Positions 1 to 7,800 of a stretch of DNA of 10,939 nucleotides are shown one piece after another. The translations under genes were made by a program, and so were the position numbers. Location of the stretch: the NCBI GenBank assembly GCA_003560455.1, contig PWIL01000142.1, positions 1 to 10,939 of the forward strand. Direction: 5' to 3'. The notes under the pieces are model-generated. The model was not told the DNA's origin, ran no database searches, and saw nothing but the letters and a program-made list of their open reading frames with translations. How positions within the stretch are numbered: position 1 is the first letter of the stretch; each line of letters begins with the position of its first letter. This DNA is from Mollicutes bacterium (GTDB taxonomy: Bacteria > Bacillota_I > Bacilli_A > RF39 > UBA660).

Positions 1-484
1 ATATACAGATGATCCAAAGTTACAAAAACAAATCGGCATCGGTGCGGTTATCTTTAATGATTTAAAAAATTATCGGACTCATGATATTGAATTTAATTTA
101 GATGATATTTTACGCTTTGAAGGTGAGACCGGACCTTATGTCCAATATACTTACGCCCGCATTCAATCATTACTGGAAAATCAAACAAATCAAGCAATCG
201 ATTTAGAAAAAATAGCAATAAATGATTTAATTTGGTATTTAGTCTTTAAAATTTATAATTTTTCTAATATAATAGAAAAAGCAAAATCTCATTATGATCC
301 ATCACTAATTGCCAAATATGTTTTAAACTTGGCACAAGATTTTAATAAATTTTATGCAACAGAAAAAATAATAGATAAAGATAAAAATTACCAAGCTTTC
401 AAATTAAAAATTTGTGAAAGTGTTGGAATAGTTATCAAAGAAAGTTTATTTTTACTAGGCCTAGAAGCGCCAAAAAAGATGTAG
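1..484 (+). CDS. argS: Arginyl-tRNA synthetase, C-terminal part (5' end outside window)
   Basis: This open frame is already running at the left edge (codons in frame from base 2) and ends at TAG 482-484. ArgS charges tRNA-Arg with arginine in the cytoplasm. The visible 160 residues hold the end of the catalytic domain and the DALR-type anticodon-binding helical domain. The strongest marker is the stretch FEGETGPYVQYTYAR (about residues 40-54 of the visible part), a hallmark of class I ArgS, preceded by IGIGAVIFNDL. The protein ends LGLEAPKKM, close to the usual family terminus (LLGI-x-APE-x-M), so the 3' end looks complete. rpoE starts 9 bases after the stop and its Shine-Dalgarno sequence overlaps the stop, so the two are probably co-transcribed. 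Confidence 0.95.
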   Translation, partial: YTDDPKLQKQIGIGAVIFNDLKNYRTHDIEFNLDDILRFEGETGPYVQYTYARIQSLLENQTNQAIDLEKIAINDLIWYLVFKIYNFSNIIEKAKSHYDPSLIAKYVLNLAQDFNKFYATEKIIDKDKNYQAFKLKICESVGIVIKESLFLLGLEAPKKM

Positions 485-493
485 GAGGGTTTT

Positions 494-916
494 ATGAAGC
501 TAAAAGAATTAACTAAAGAAGAATTAGAAAGGTATTCACACAATGATTTGACATATCACATTTTAAAAGAAAATAAAACTAAAATGTCAACTTCAGCAAT
601 TTTTAAAGAAATTTGTGATTTATTAAATTATTCTGAGCAATATTATTTTGATGCGATTGCTGATTATTATACTTCATTAAATTTGGATAAACGGTTCAAA
701 TTAATTGATGGCAAAGACTGGGATTTACAAGAAAATTATCCCAAAGAAATTGAAGAAGACGATGAAGAAGATGAAGAAGAAGAAACGATTTTAGAAGAAG
801 AAGAAGAAGATGAAGAAGAAAACGAAGATGATTTTCTTGACGATGAAGATGACCCCGAAGAAGATGAATTTGTTGATTTAACAATTTTAACCGAAGATGA
901 AATAGAAAAAGATTAG
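494..916 (+). CDS. rpoE: DNA-directed RNA polymerase delta subunit
   Basis: Delta is a Gram-positive RNA polymerase accessory subunit that reduces non-specific DNA binding, speeds core recycling and tunes the response of promoters to initiating NTP levels. Residues 8-82 form the HARE-HTH winged-helix domain, ending in the family-like stretch LDKRFKLIDGKDWDL...NYP. Residues 85-140 are an acidic, probably disordered tail with 39 Asp/Glu in 56 residues, encoded by a near-microsatellite of GAA and GAT codons. The start is ATG 494 behind a strong AGGAGGG (483-489). At 140 residues it is shorter than the 173-residue B. subtilis delta. It goes straight from the winged helix to the acidic tail, without the lysine tract that B. 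subtilis delta carries at this junction. prfA follows after 18 bases. Confidence 0.93.
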   Translation: MKLKELTKEELERYSHNDLTYHILKENKTKMSTSAIFKEICDLLNYSEQYYFDAIADYYTSLNLDKRFKLIDGKDWDLQENYPKEIEEDDEEDEEEETILEEEEEDEEENEDDFLDDEDDPEEDEFVDLTILTEDEIEKD

Positions 917-934
917 TAATCAAAAGAGGAAAAA

Positions 935-1996
935 ATGATTGAAAAATTACAAGAATTAAAAAATGAATATCAAAAAATTGAACAAGACTTACAAGACCCA
1001 GAAATAACCAAAGATATTCAAAAATTAACTGCTTTAAGTAAAAAACAAGCAAAATTAAAACCTGCAGTTACTTTTTATGAACGATATCATGAATTACAAG
1101 CAGAATTAGCCAATACAAAAGAATTATTAGAAGATGAAGAATTAGGCGGATTAGCAATCGACGAAGAAAAAAGATTAATAAGTGAACTTGAAAAACTAGA
1201 AGCCGAAATTAAAATTTTCCTAATTCCTAAAGATGCTCATGATGAACGCAATGTAATTATGGAAATACGCGGAGCTGCTGGTGGTGATGAAGCAAATATA
1301 TTTGCCGGTGATCTTTATCGCATGTATTTTAAGTATGCTGAAAATCAAAACTGGCAGATTGAAATGTTAAACGCTGAAGAAGGAAATGCTGGCGGTTATA
1401 CCTTAGTTCAGTTTTTAATTAAGGGCAATGATGTTTATTCGCATTTAAAATATGAAAGTGGCGCCCACCGAGTGCAAAGAGTTCCGACAACCGAAACTCA
1501 AGGACGAGTTCATACTTCCACGGCCACTGTTTTAGTCATGCCTGAAGCAGAAGATACTGATGTTGAAATAAATCAACAAGATTTAAGAATTGATGTTTTT
1601 CGTAGTAGTGGCGCTGGTGGACAGTCAGTTAATACTACCGATAGTGCAATACGCATAACCCACTTACCATCAGGTATTGTCGTTAATTGTCAAAATGAGC
1701 GAAGTCAAATTCGAAACAAAGAAAAAGCAATGCAAATGTTAAAGGCAAAACTTTATGAAAAAATGGAAGCCGAAAAACAAGAAAAAGAAGGGGCTGAACG
1801 CAAAAGCAAATTAGGTAGTGGTGATCGTTCTGAAAAAATTCGAACCTATAACTTTCCGCAAAATCGAATTACTGATCATCGCATCAATTTAACTTTAAAA
1901 AAATTAGATCATGTCTTAGAGGGAGATTTAAATGAAATAATTGATGCTTTAATTATGGAAGACAATCAAAAGCATTTAAAAGCGATTAATGAATAA
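935..1996 (+). CDS. prfA: Peptide chain release factor 1
   Basis: RF1 recognises UAA and UAG in the ribosomal A site and triggers hydrolysis of the peptidyl-tRNA. The 353-residue length is normal for the family. The N-terminal helical domain covers roughly residues 1-100. The codon-recognition tripeptide is Pro-Thr-Thr at 184-186 (RF1-type PxT, not the SPF of RF2), inside RVPTTETQGRVHTS. The catalytic GGQ is at 228-230 in SSGAGGQSVNTTDSA. A basic segment follows (ERKSKLGSGDRSEKIRTYNFPQNR). ATG 935 lies behind AGAGGA (925-930). The stop TAA 1994-1996 overlaps the prmC start by 8 bases, pairing RF1 with the enzyme that methylates its GGQ glutamine. Because TGA is also used as a stop in this window, an RF2 gene is expected elsewhere. 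Confidence 0.98.
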   Translation: MIEKLQELKNEYQKIEQDLQDPEITKDIQKLTALSKKQAKLKPAVTFYERYHELQAELANTKELLEDEELGGLAIDEEKRLISELEKLEAEIKIFLIPKDAHDERNVIMEIRGAAGGDEANIFAGDLYRMYFKYAENQNWQIEMLNAEEGNAGGYTLVQFLIKGNDVYSHLKYESGAHRVQRVPTTETQGRVHTSTATVLVMPEAEDTDVEINQQDLRIDVFRSSGAGGQSVNTTDSAIRITHLPSGIVVNCQNERSQIRNKEKAMQMLKAKLYEKMEAEKQEKEGAERKSKLGSGDRSEKIRTYNFPQNRITDHRINLTLKKLDHVLEGDLNEIIDALIMEDNQKHLKAINE

Positions 1997-2711
1997 AGAA
2001 TTATACTTAAAAAAATATAAAAAAGATTATACTGAGCAAGATTTATTAAAATTAGAAGAAGGTTATCCAGTGCAATATATTGTTGGTCATGTTGATTTTT
2101 GTGGAATTAAACTAAAAGTAAATCAAAATGTCTTAATTCCTCGTTTTGAAACGGAATATTTAGTTGAATTAGTAAGTGAATATTATCAAACATATTTACC
2201 TAAAAAAAGTAATGTATTAGAAATAGGCACTGGTAGTGGGGCGATTGCGATTGCTTTATTAAAAAAAAATCCTGATTTAATTATAACAGCGACCGACATT
2301 TGTCCAAAAGCATTAGCCGTTGCTAAAGAAAATGCGCAAAAGCATCAAACGATTAGTTTTCAAATTAGTAATTTGTTTGAAAATATTGATGGTTGTTTTG
2401 ATTTAATTGTTAGTAATCCTCCATATTTAAGTAAACAAGAAGATGTTCCTTCAATTGTTAAAGATTTCGAGCCAAATAAAGCACTATATGCGGATTACAA
2501 TGGTTTAGCTATCATTTTATCAATTTTAAAAGAAAGTAGTCAGTATTTAGCTCCAAACGGTCTTCTCGCCCTAGAAATTGGTGAACAACAAGCAAATCAA
2601 TTGAAAAACCAAGCCAAAAAGCATTATCCAAAAGCTAAAATATGGCTAAAAAAAGACTTGCAAAATCGTTTTCGTTATCTTTTTATTCTAAATAATTGCA
2701 ATAAGGCTTGA
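1989..2711 (+). CDS. prmC: Release factor glutamine methyltransferase, shortened N-terminus
   Basis: PrmC (HemK) transfers a methyl group from S-adenosylmethionine to the glutamine of the release-factor GGQ motif. The Rossmann methyltransferase signature is EIGTGSGAIAIAL at 78-90. The substrate-glutamine motif NPPY is at 143-146, and the family stretch EPNKALYADYNGL follows at 161-173. The hinge LIPRFETE is at 49-56. At 240 residues it is about 40 shorter than the usual ~280. The missing part is the start of the N-terminal helical domain that contacts the release factor. The start cannot lie further upstream, because an in-frame TAA sits at 1977-1979. I see no Shine-Dalgarno sequence before ATG 1989, so translation probably depends on coupling to prfA termination. 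It ends in TGA (2709-2711), evidence that TGA is a stop here. Confidence 0.95.
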   Translation: MNKELYLKKYKKDYTEQDLLKLEEGYPVQYIVGHVDFCGIKLKVNQNVLIPRFETEYLVELVSEYYQTYLPKKSNVLEIGTGSGAIAIALLKKNPDLIITATDICPKALAVAKENAQKHQTISFQISNLFENIDGCFDLIVSNPPYLSKQEDVPSIVKDFEPNKALYADYNGLAIILSILKESSQYLAPNGLLALEIGEQQANQLKNQAKKHYPKAKIWLKKDLQNRFRYLFILNNCNKA

Positions 2712-2736
2712 TTTATAACTAAAAAAATGATATTCT
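2708..2736 (+). promoter_or_regulatory. Probable sigma-A promoter of the HU gene
   Basis: TTGATT (2708-2713) and TATTCT (2731-2736) are separated by exactly 17 bases. Each matches the consensus at 4 of 6 positions. The -35 box overlaps the prmC stop codon. Predicted transcription starts near 2743, giving a leader of about 40 bases with a strong AGGAGG before the HU start. A promoter here fits the need to express HU far above prmC. Confidence 0.55.
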
Positions 2737-2782
2737 ATAGATGTAAGCAATCTAGCTTGCACGAATAGGAGGTATGATTAGA

Positions 2783-3055
2783 ATGACTAAGACAGATCTA
2801 GTAAATTTCATGGCAGAAGAAACAGGTTTAACTAAGGCTGATGCAGCACGTGCTTTAGAAGCAATGACAAAAGGTGTTGTAAAAGGTCTTAAAAAAGAAG
2901 GGAAAGTTACTTTAACAGGTTTTTGTACTTTTACAGCTAAGAAACGTCCAGCAAAAACTGGTCGCAATCCAAAAACTGGCGCGCCAGTAAAAATTCCAGC
3001 GCGAGTAGCTGCTTCAATCAAACCAGGTTCTAAATTAAAAGAAGCATTAAATTAA
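2783..3055 (+). CDS. hup: HU-family histone-like DNA-binding protein
   Basis: HU is a small dimeric nucleoid protein that binds and bends DNA without strong sequence preference. From ATG 2783 the product is 90 residues, the usual HU length. The N-terminal helices (MTKTDLVNFMAEETGLTKAD) are followed by the beta core with TLTGFCTF (43-50). The DNA-binding arm contains GRNPKTG (60-66), with the intercalating proline at 63, and the C-terminal helix reads KPGSKLKEALN. An in-frame ATG at 2774 would add MIR, but it lies one base after AGGAGG (2767-2772), too close. ATG 2783 lies 10 bases after it and matches the family start MTKT. The gene is monocistronic by layout, with a promoter in front and a terminator 3 bases after the stop. 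Confidence 0.96.
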   Translation: MTKTDLVNFMAEETGLTKADAARALEAMTKGVVKGLKKEGKVTLTGFCTFTAKKRPAKTGRNPKTGAPVKIPARVAASIKPGSKLKEALN

Positions 3056-3057
3056 GG

Positions 3058-3084
3058 AAAAAGGAGTAGATACTCCTTTTTTTT
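3058..3084 (+). terminator. Intrinsic terminator of the HU gene
   Basis: The sequence AAGGAGT-AGAT-ACTCCTT forms a 7-bp stem with a 4-base loop, extendable through flanking A/T pairs. It is followed by a run of eight T (3077-3084). It begins 3 bases after the HU stop and ends 10 bases before the cca start. Confidence 0.9.
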
Positions 3085-3094
3085 CGGTTTTTAA

Positions 3095-4183
3095 ATGAAA
3101 AAAGCGATTAAAAATGTTTTATTAAAAATAAATAATAATGGTTTTGAAGCATATGTTGTCGGGGGCTATCCAAGAGATTTATATTTGGGCCGTAAAACAG
3201 TCGACGTTGATGTTTGTACGTCGGCTCGCCCAAAAGATTTAAAAGAAATATTTCCACAAGCAAAATTACCGAAAAAGAAATACGGTTCGGTTGTTTTGTA
3301 TTATCAAAAAATTCGCTTTGAAGTTACAACTTTTCGGGCTGAACTAAAATACGAAGATTATCGTAAACCAGTTGAAATAGAATATATTGATGATCTTAAA
3401 GAAGATTTATTAAGACGTGATTTTACAATTAATACTTTGTGTTTAGATGCAAATGAAAAAATTCATGATTTTCTAGGTGTTTTATCAGATTTGGATAATA
3501 AAATTATTAAAACCGTTAAAGAACCAAGTTTTACTTTGCAACAAGATAGCTTGCGAATTTTGCGAGCTGTTCGTTTTGCAACGATTTTAGATTTTACAAT
3601 TGAAGAAAAGACAAAAAGAGCAATCATCGAGCATCAGGAAAATTTAAAATTAATTTCATCTCAAAGAAAACGCGAAGAATTAGATAAAATATTTACTAGC
3701 AAAAATATTCAAAAAGGGATTTTTTTATTAATAGAACTTGATTTATTAAAAATATTATCATTAGAAAAATTAAATGATATTAAAATAGTGAATAATTTAT
3801 TAGGAATCTGGAGTCAATTAGATGTTTTAGAAATATACCCATTTAATAAAAGTGAAAAAAAGCTTATTCAAAAAATAAAACAAATGACCGAAAAATGCAC
3901 CTTCTCAGATTATGATATATATCAATATGGTCTTTATGTTTCGACGATAGCCGCTGAGATTAAAGGAATACCGAAAAAAGAAATAATAAAAAAACATCAT
4001 CAATTACCAATTAATTCAAGAAAAGAAATAGCAATAAGCGCTGAGGAATTATTAGCAATGGGTTTTACTGATAAAGCTATTCGTAAGGTTTATGATGATT
4101 TAGAAATAAAAATTATTCAAAGAAAGATTAAAAATCATCCCCAAGAAATTAAAAAATATTTAAAAAAAAGTTTTAAAAAATAG
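3095..4183 (+). CDS. cca: CCA-adding enzyme (tRNA nucleotidyltransferase)
   Basis: This class II nucleotidyltransferase adds or repairs the 3' CCA end of tRNAs. The head domain has VVGGYPRDLYLGR (21-33), with the nucleotide-binding Gly-Gly at 23-24, and the catalytic Asp pair in DVD at 37-39. The sugar-discriminating RRDFTIN is at 107-113. The base-recognition motif is QDSLR at 150-154, followed by ILRAVRF. The usual motif is EDxxR, so its first Glu is Gln here while the Asp and Arg that read the base are kept. The rest is the helical neck, body and tail. The family also includes poly(A) polymerases, but the Bacilli-type synteny favours Cca. ATG 3095 is directly preceded by in-frame TAA (3092-3094), so the start is fixed. 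No Shine-Dalgarno sequence is visible, and only the HU terminator lies upstream. Confidence 0.93.
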   Translation: MKKAIKNVLLKINNNGFEAYVVGGYPRDLYLGRKTVDVDVCTSARPKDLKEIFPQAKLPKKKYGSVVLYYQKIRFEVTTFRAELKYEDYRKPVEIEYIDDLKEDLLRRDFTINTLCLDANEKIHDFLGVLSDLDNKIIKTVKEPSFTLQQDSLRILRAVRFATILDFTIEEKTKRAIIEHQENLKLISSQRKREELDKIFTSKNIQKGIFLLIELDLLKILSLEKLNDIKIVNNLLGIWSQLDVLEIYPFNKSEKKLIQKIKQMTEKCTFSDYDIYQYGLYVSTIAAEIKGIPKKEIIKKHHQLPINSRKEIAISAEELLAMGFTDKAIRKVYDDLEIKIIQRKIKNHPQEIKKYLKKSFKK

Positions 4184-4199
4184 CCAAATATGATAAAAT
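4171..4199 (+). promoter_or_regulatory. Candidate extended -10 promoter of dnaD
   Basis: TGATAAAAT (4191-4199) is an extended -10 element: TG, one base, then TAAAAT, matching 5 of 6 of TATAAT. Seventeen bases upstream is only a weak -35, TTTTAA (4171-4176), inside the end of cca. The predicted start near 4206 leaves the dnaD Shine-Dalgarno GAGGTG (4214-4219) in the transcript. In AT-rich DNA such boxes arise by chance, so this is a candidate only. Confidence 0.38.
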
Positions 4200-4224
4200 A
4201 AACTTTACTAAGTGAGGTGTTAGG

Positions 4225-4845
4225 ATGAAAGAATTAATAAATATGATCAAAACTCGTGATTTAATCATTCCTAATACATTATTACGTAATTACCGGCAAC
4301 TTAAAATAACCGAATTTGAATTGGTTGTTTTAATTTATTATTTGAATCAAAATGATTTAAGTTATGACCCACAAAAAATTAGCGATTATTATGATATCCC
4401 AAAAACAGAAATTATGGAAGGAATTGCTAGTTTACAAGAAAAGGAACTAATTCAAATTGAATTAGTTAAACAAAATAATCGTCAAACAGAGGTTATTAAT
4501 TTAGATAATTTATTTAAACGATTAGGATTAGTCGTAGTTGATAAAAAACCAACTGAGCCAAACACAATTTTTACGGCTTTTGAAAAAGAATTTGCCCGGA
4601 CTTTATCGCCACTTGAATATGAAATAATCCATGCTTGGCAAGAACAAAAAATAGCCGATGAATTAATACTATCGGCTTTAAAGGAAGCAATTTATAATGG
4701 CGTTAGAAATATGCGCTATATCGATCGAATCTTAAACGAATGGCAAAAAAAGGGCTATCAAAAGGTAAGTGATATTAAAAAAGAAAACAAACCCAAAGTT
4801 GAAAAAACATTAGTTGATTATGATTGGTTAAATGAAAAAAGCTAA
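4225..4845 (+). CDS. dnaD: DnaD-family replication initiation/restart protein
   Basis: DnaD acts with DnaB and DnaI to load the replicative helicase at oriC and at restart sites in Firmicutes, and it remodels DNA. Residues 1-100 form the winged-helix N-terminal domain (with IPNTLLRNYRQLKITEFELVVLIYYL at its start). Residues 117-178 form the DDBH2 C-terminal domain, with FEKEFARTLSPLEYEII and the hallmark YIDRILNEW at 165-173 (the YxxxIxxxW motif). A charged Lys-rich tail follows. The 206-residue length is typical. ATG 4225 has GAGGTG (4214-4219) upstream at good spacing. In B. subtilis nth and ypoC sit between dnaD and the converging ponA; here dnaD faces ponA directly. The stop codon (4843-4845) lies inside the shared terminator. 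Confidence 0.93.
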   Translation: MKELINMIKTRDLIIPNTLLRNYRQLKITEFELVVLIYYLNQNDLSYDPQKISDYYDIPKTEIMEGIASLQEKELIQIELVKQNNRQTEVINLDNLFKRLGLVVVDKKPTEPNTIFTAFEKEFARTLSPLEYEIIHAWQEQKIADELILSALKEAIYNGVRNMRYIDRILNEWQKKGYQKVSDIKKENKPKVEKTLVDYDWLNEKS

Positions 4846-4861
4846 AATTTAGCTTTTTTTT
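4835..4861. terminator. Bidirectional terminator between dnaD and ponA
   Basis: A near-perfect palindrome runs A6-GCTAAA (4835-4846), a single central A, then TTTAGC-T6 (4848-4859). On the plus strand it ends in eight T (4854-4861), and the reverse strand ends in six T. Both convergent genes end inside or at it: the dnaD TAA is 4843-4845 and the ponA TAA is 4862-4860 on the minus strand. The real loop must open some of the central A-T pairs. Confidence 0.85.
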
Positions 4862-7800
4862 ATTCAATAATAATTGTTTTAGTAAATTGTTTTTCAAACC
4901 CTTGATATTGTACATCAAAGTAAACTGTATAAGTTTGAATAATTGAAGTATCAATATTAGCAACTTCTTCTTCCTCTTCATTATAAATTGTTCTTATGAT
5001 AGAAGCTCGGTTTGTAATATCTTCTTCATCAAGATAAACTGTTACTGGATTGCTTGGTAATTGATAAAACTCTCCTTGAAAAAGATTTCTTGTTTCTTGA
5101 AGATTAAATGTTGCTTCAATGTTCATACCTTCATATTTTTTGGTAATAGCTTCACTTTGATTATCAGTTTGTTTTGAATATGCCGCTCGAACAGCAATTG
5201 TTTGGTTAGCATAATTAAAGCGATTAACAATATAATTGTTATCTGTTGTAAAGCCAATTAACTCTTCACTATCACCATTAACTCGATAAACGTTATAGCC
5301 AAATTCACCTAATCTTTCTTTTGTTTGGTTAGTTATTTTTATAATAAATGATTTTAAATAATTTTCATTACGAAAAATAGGTTTGTAATTTGCTGTTAAT
5401 CGTTCTAAATCATAGTAAAGTGGTGTTGTAATTGGATTCCAACTTATTTTTAAATTATTGCCTTCTTCTGTAAAAGTTAAATTTGTTGGGGCGAGCAACT
5501 GTGAGAATCTAGTTGAAACTTCGACTGGTTCTGTTCCGTCTTTAAATAATTCAGTTATAATCATATTTTCTGGTGTATGTGGACTAGGTAACCTAGCTGG
5601 ATAAGTATCTTTTTCAATCGCGATAGAATTAACCCCGCTTGGTCTTGAAAAACTGGCGCCATCTTCAAATATGCCGCGGGCAATTGTTTGATAAAGATGT
5701 GTATGCCGTCGATTTCCAAATCTCGTATAATGTTCAGGATCGATTTTTTCATAGCCATACCAAAGTGCTAAAGCATATTGGGGACTGGTGCCTGAAACCC
5801 AAAGATCATTAATTGCACTCGCGCTTAAGCCAAATCGTCTTTTGGTTTCTGCGGTGAAATTACTAGTTCCTGTTTTTGCACCATAAACACGATTATTAAC
5901 ATTAGAATAGCGACCAAGACCATAACGACCAGCATCAACTAAAACATTCATAACCATATAAGCGCTTTCTTCGCTCATTACTCGCTCGCGTCGCATAATT
6001 GGTGGTGTAAATTCTTCACCAGAATCTTTATAAACAATTTTTGTAAAACTATAAGGTTCAATATAATAGCCACCATTGGCAAAAGCAGCATAAGCAGCCG
6101 CCATACTTAGCGGTGATTCTCCGTTATAGCCCCCTAAAGAATGTGCTTCATGGAGCGTATTACCGTCGACTTCGGGAGATAAACCTAAGTTTCTACTAAA
6201 TTCTAAAATATCGCGATTACTCACTGTTTGAAATGTTTTTAATGCAGTTGTATTTCTTGATCTTCTCAAAGCATCACGAGTTGTTATAAAACCATCGTAA
6301 CTGCGATCCCAATTTCGTACATTGGAACCACCGGTATATGAAACAGGTTCATCAACAATCGGCTGATATGTCGACCAATTAAGGTGTTCAAACGCCGGAC
6401 CATAACTAAACAAAGGTTTTGAAGCTGAACCAATATGTCGCTTGATCATGGTGGCAAAATTAAAGCCTCGTCTATTTGTATGATTACGACCGGCACCAAT
6501 TGCCACAATTGCTCCAGTTTCAACATCAACAGCGGCTGCACCACCTTGAATAACTTCATTTTCCCATTCAAAGATTTCACCATTGAAAACTTCTTCCATA
6601 TGGTCTTGTTTTTCGCGATTCATTGTTGTATATATATCCATTGGGACAACATATGGATTGTGTCCAGTTTTCTTCTCAACTTCTTCAGTTACAGTATTAA
6701 TGAATCCCATATACTTAGCTGTATCAGCACTTCGCTCAGTTAATAATGAAGGAACACTAATACTAGCTGCAATTTTCCGCTCTTCATTTGTAATATAGCC
6801 ATGTCTTTCCATTAAACCTAAAACAACATTACGACGGGTTTCAGCTCCTTGGGGATTAACATAAGGATTTAGAGCGCTAGGAGCGTTAAATAATCCAGAA
6901 ATTAAAGCTGCTTCGGAAAGATTTAAATCACGAGCACTTTTACCAAAATAAGTTTGGCTGGCTTGTTCAACACCATAAGCACCAGCACCTAAAAAATGTG
7001 AATTAGCATAAAATTCAATAATTTCATACTTAGTAAAATTTCTTTCAATGTTATAAACAGAAACATAAATATCAGTAAATTTACGAACAATCCCATCAAA
7101 ACCACTAGCTACACTTGAAGTAAATAAATTTTTAGAAAGTTGCATGGTTAAGGTCGAACCACCACCTGCTAAAGAATCTCCCATTACTTGACCAGTTGAA
7201 GCCCGAATAAAACGTGGTAAATCAAAACCATTATGTTGGAAAAATCGAGCATCTTCGGTTGCAATAATTGCATCAATTAATACTTCTGGCAAGTCATCAT
7301 AAGTAACTATTTCTCTAATTTCTGAGCCAATTCTAGTAATTTCTTCTCCATCACTGTCATAAAAAATTGAAGCTTCAGTTTTGTACAAGTGATCCTCATT
7401 AAATTCGGGAGCACCAGCAACCACTAGGTATAGGAAATATACAGAACCTAATAAACTAAATAATATAGAAGTTAATAAAAGAATAATAAAAATGCGAAAC
7501 ACTTTTTTTCCGGTTTTCTTTTTAGGAGTGCTTTTGTTGAATTTTTTTCCGCTTTTTTTACCTTTTGTTTGTGATTTTGATTTTTTTTGCGTTTGTTCTT
7601 TTTTATTAGTTTTATTGTTTTTATTTGGAGATTTCTTTTTTTTCTTACCTTGTTTTTTAGTAATTTTATTTTGTTTTTTTGGTTTTAAGGCAATATTCTC
7701 TTGTTGCGTATTAGTTTTTTTATAATAAACAACAATGCCAATAATACCGCTTAATAAAAGGATGCTAATAATTAAGCCATATTTGGTTTGCGAAATTAAA

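Noticed and set aside
764..890. GAA/GAT repeat as a regulatory or phase-variation microsatellite
   Set aside because: The repeat is explained by the acidic tail of delta, is imperfect and stays in frame.
696..1052. Leucine-rich reverse-strand frame across rpoE and prfA
   Set aside because: It is the antisense of the GAA/GAT-rich acidic tail of delta and the start of prfA. The Leu/Phe composition comes from that, and there is no ribosome site.
2703..2711. Possible Mycoplasma-type code with TGA as Trp
   Set aside because: prmC ends at its expected place in TGA, rodZ ends in TGA overlapping pgsA, and TGG is used for Trp throughout.
2774..2782. Upstream ATG (2774) as HU start
   Set aside because: It lies one base after AGGAGG, and ATG 2783 gives the standard 90-residue HU.
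2752..3021. Reverse-strand frame of 89 codons over the HU gene
   Set aside because: It lies wholly antisense to a clear HU gene, and its product resembles no protein I know.
6435..6798. Plus-strand frames inside ponA
   Set aside because: They are shadows of a well-supported coding region with intact catalytic motifs.
7492..7725. Plus-strand hydrophobic frame that looks like a small membrane protein
   Set aside because: Its Phe/Leu runs are the complement of the lysine codons of the PonA linker and anchor.
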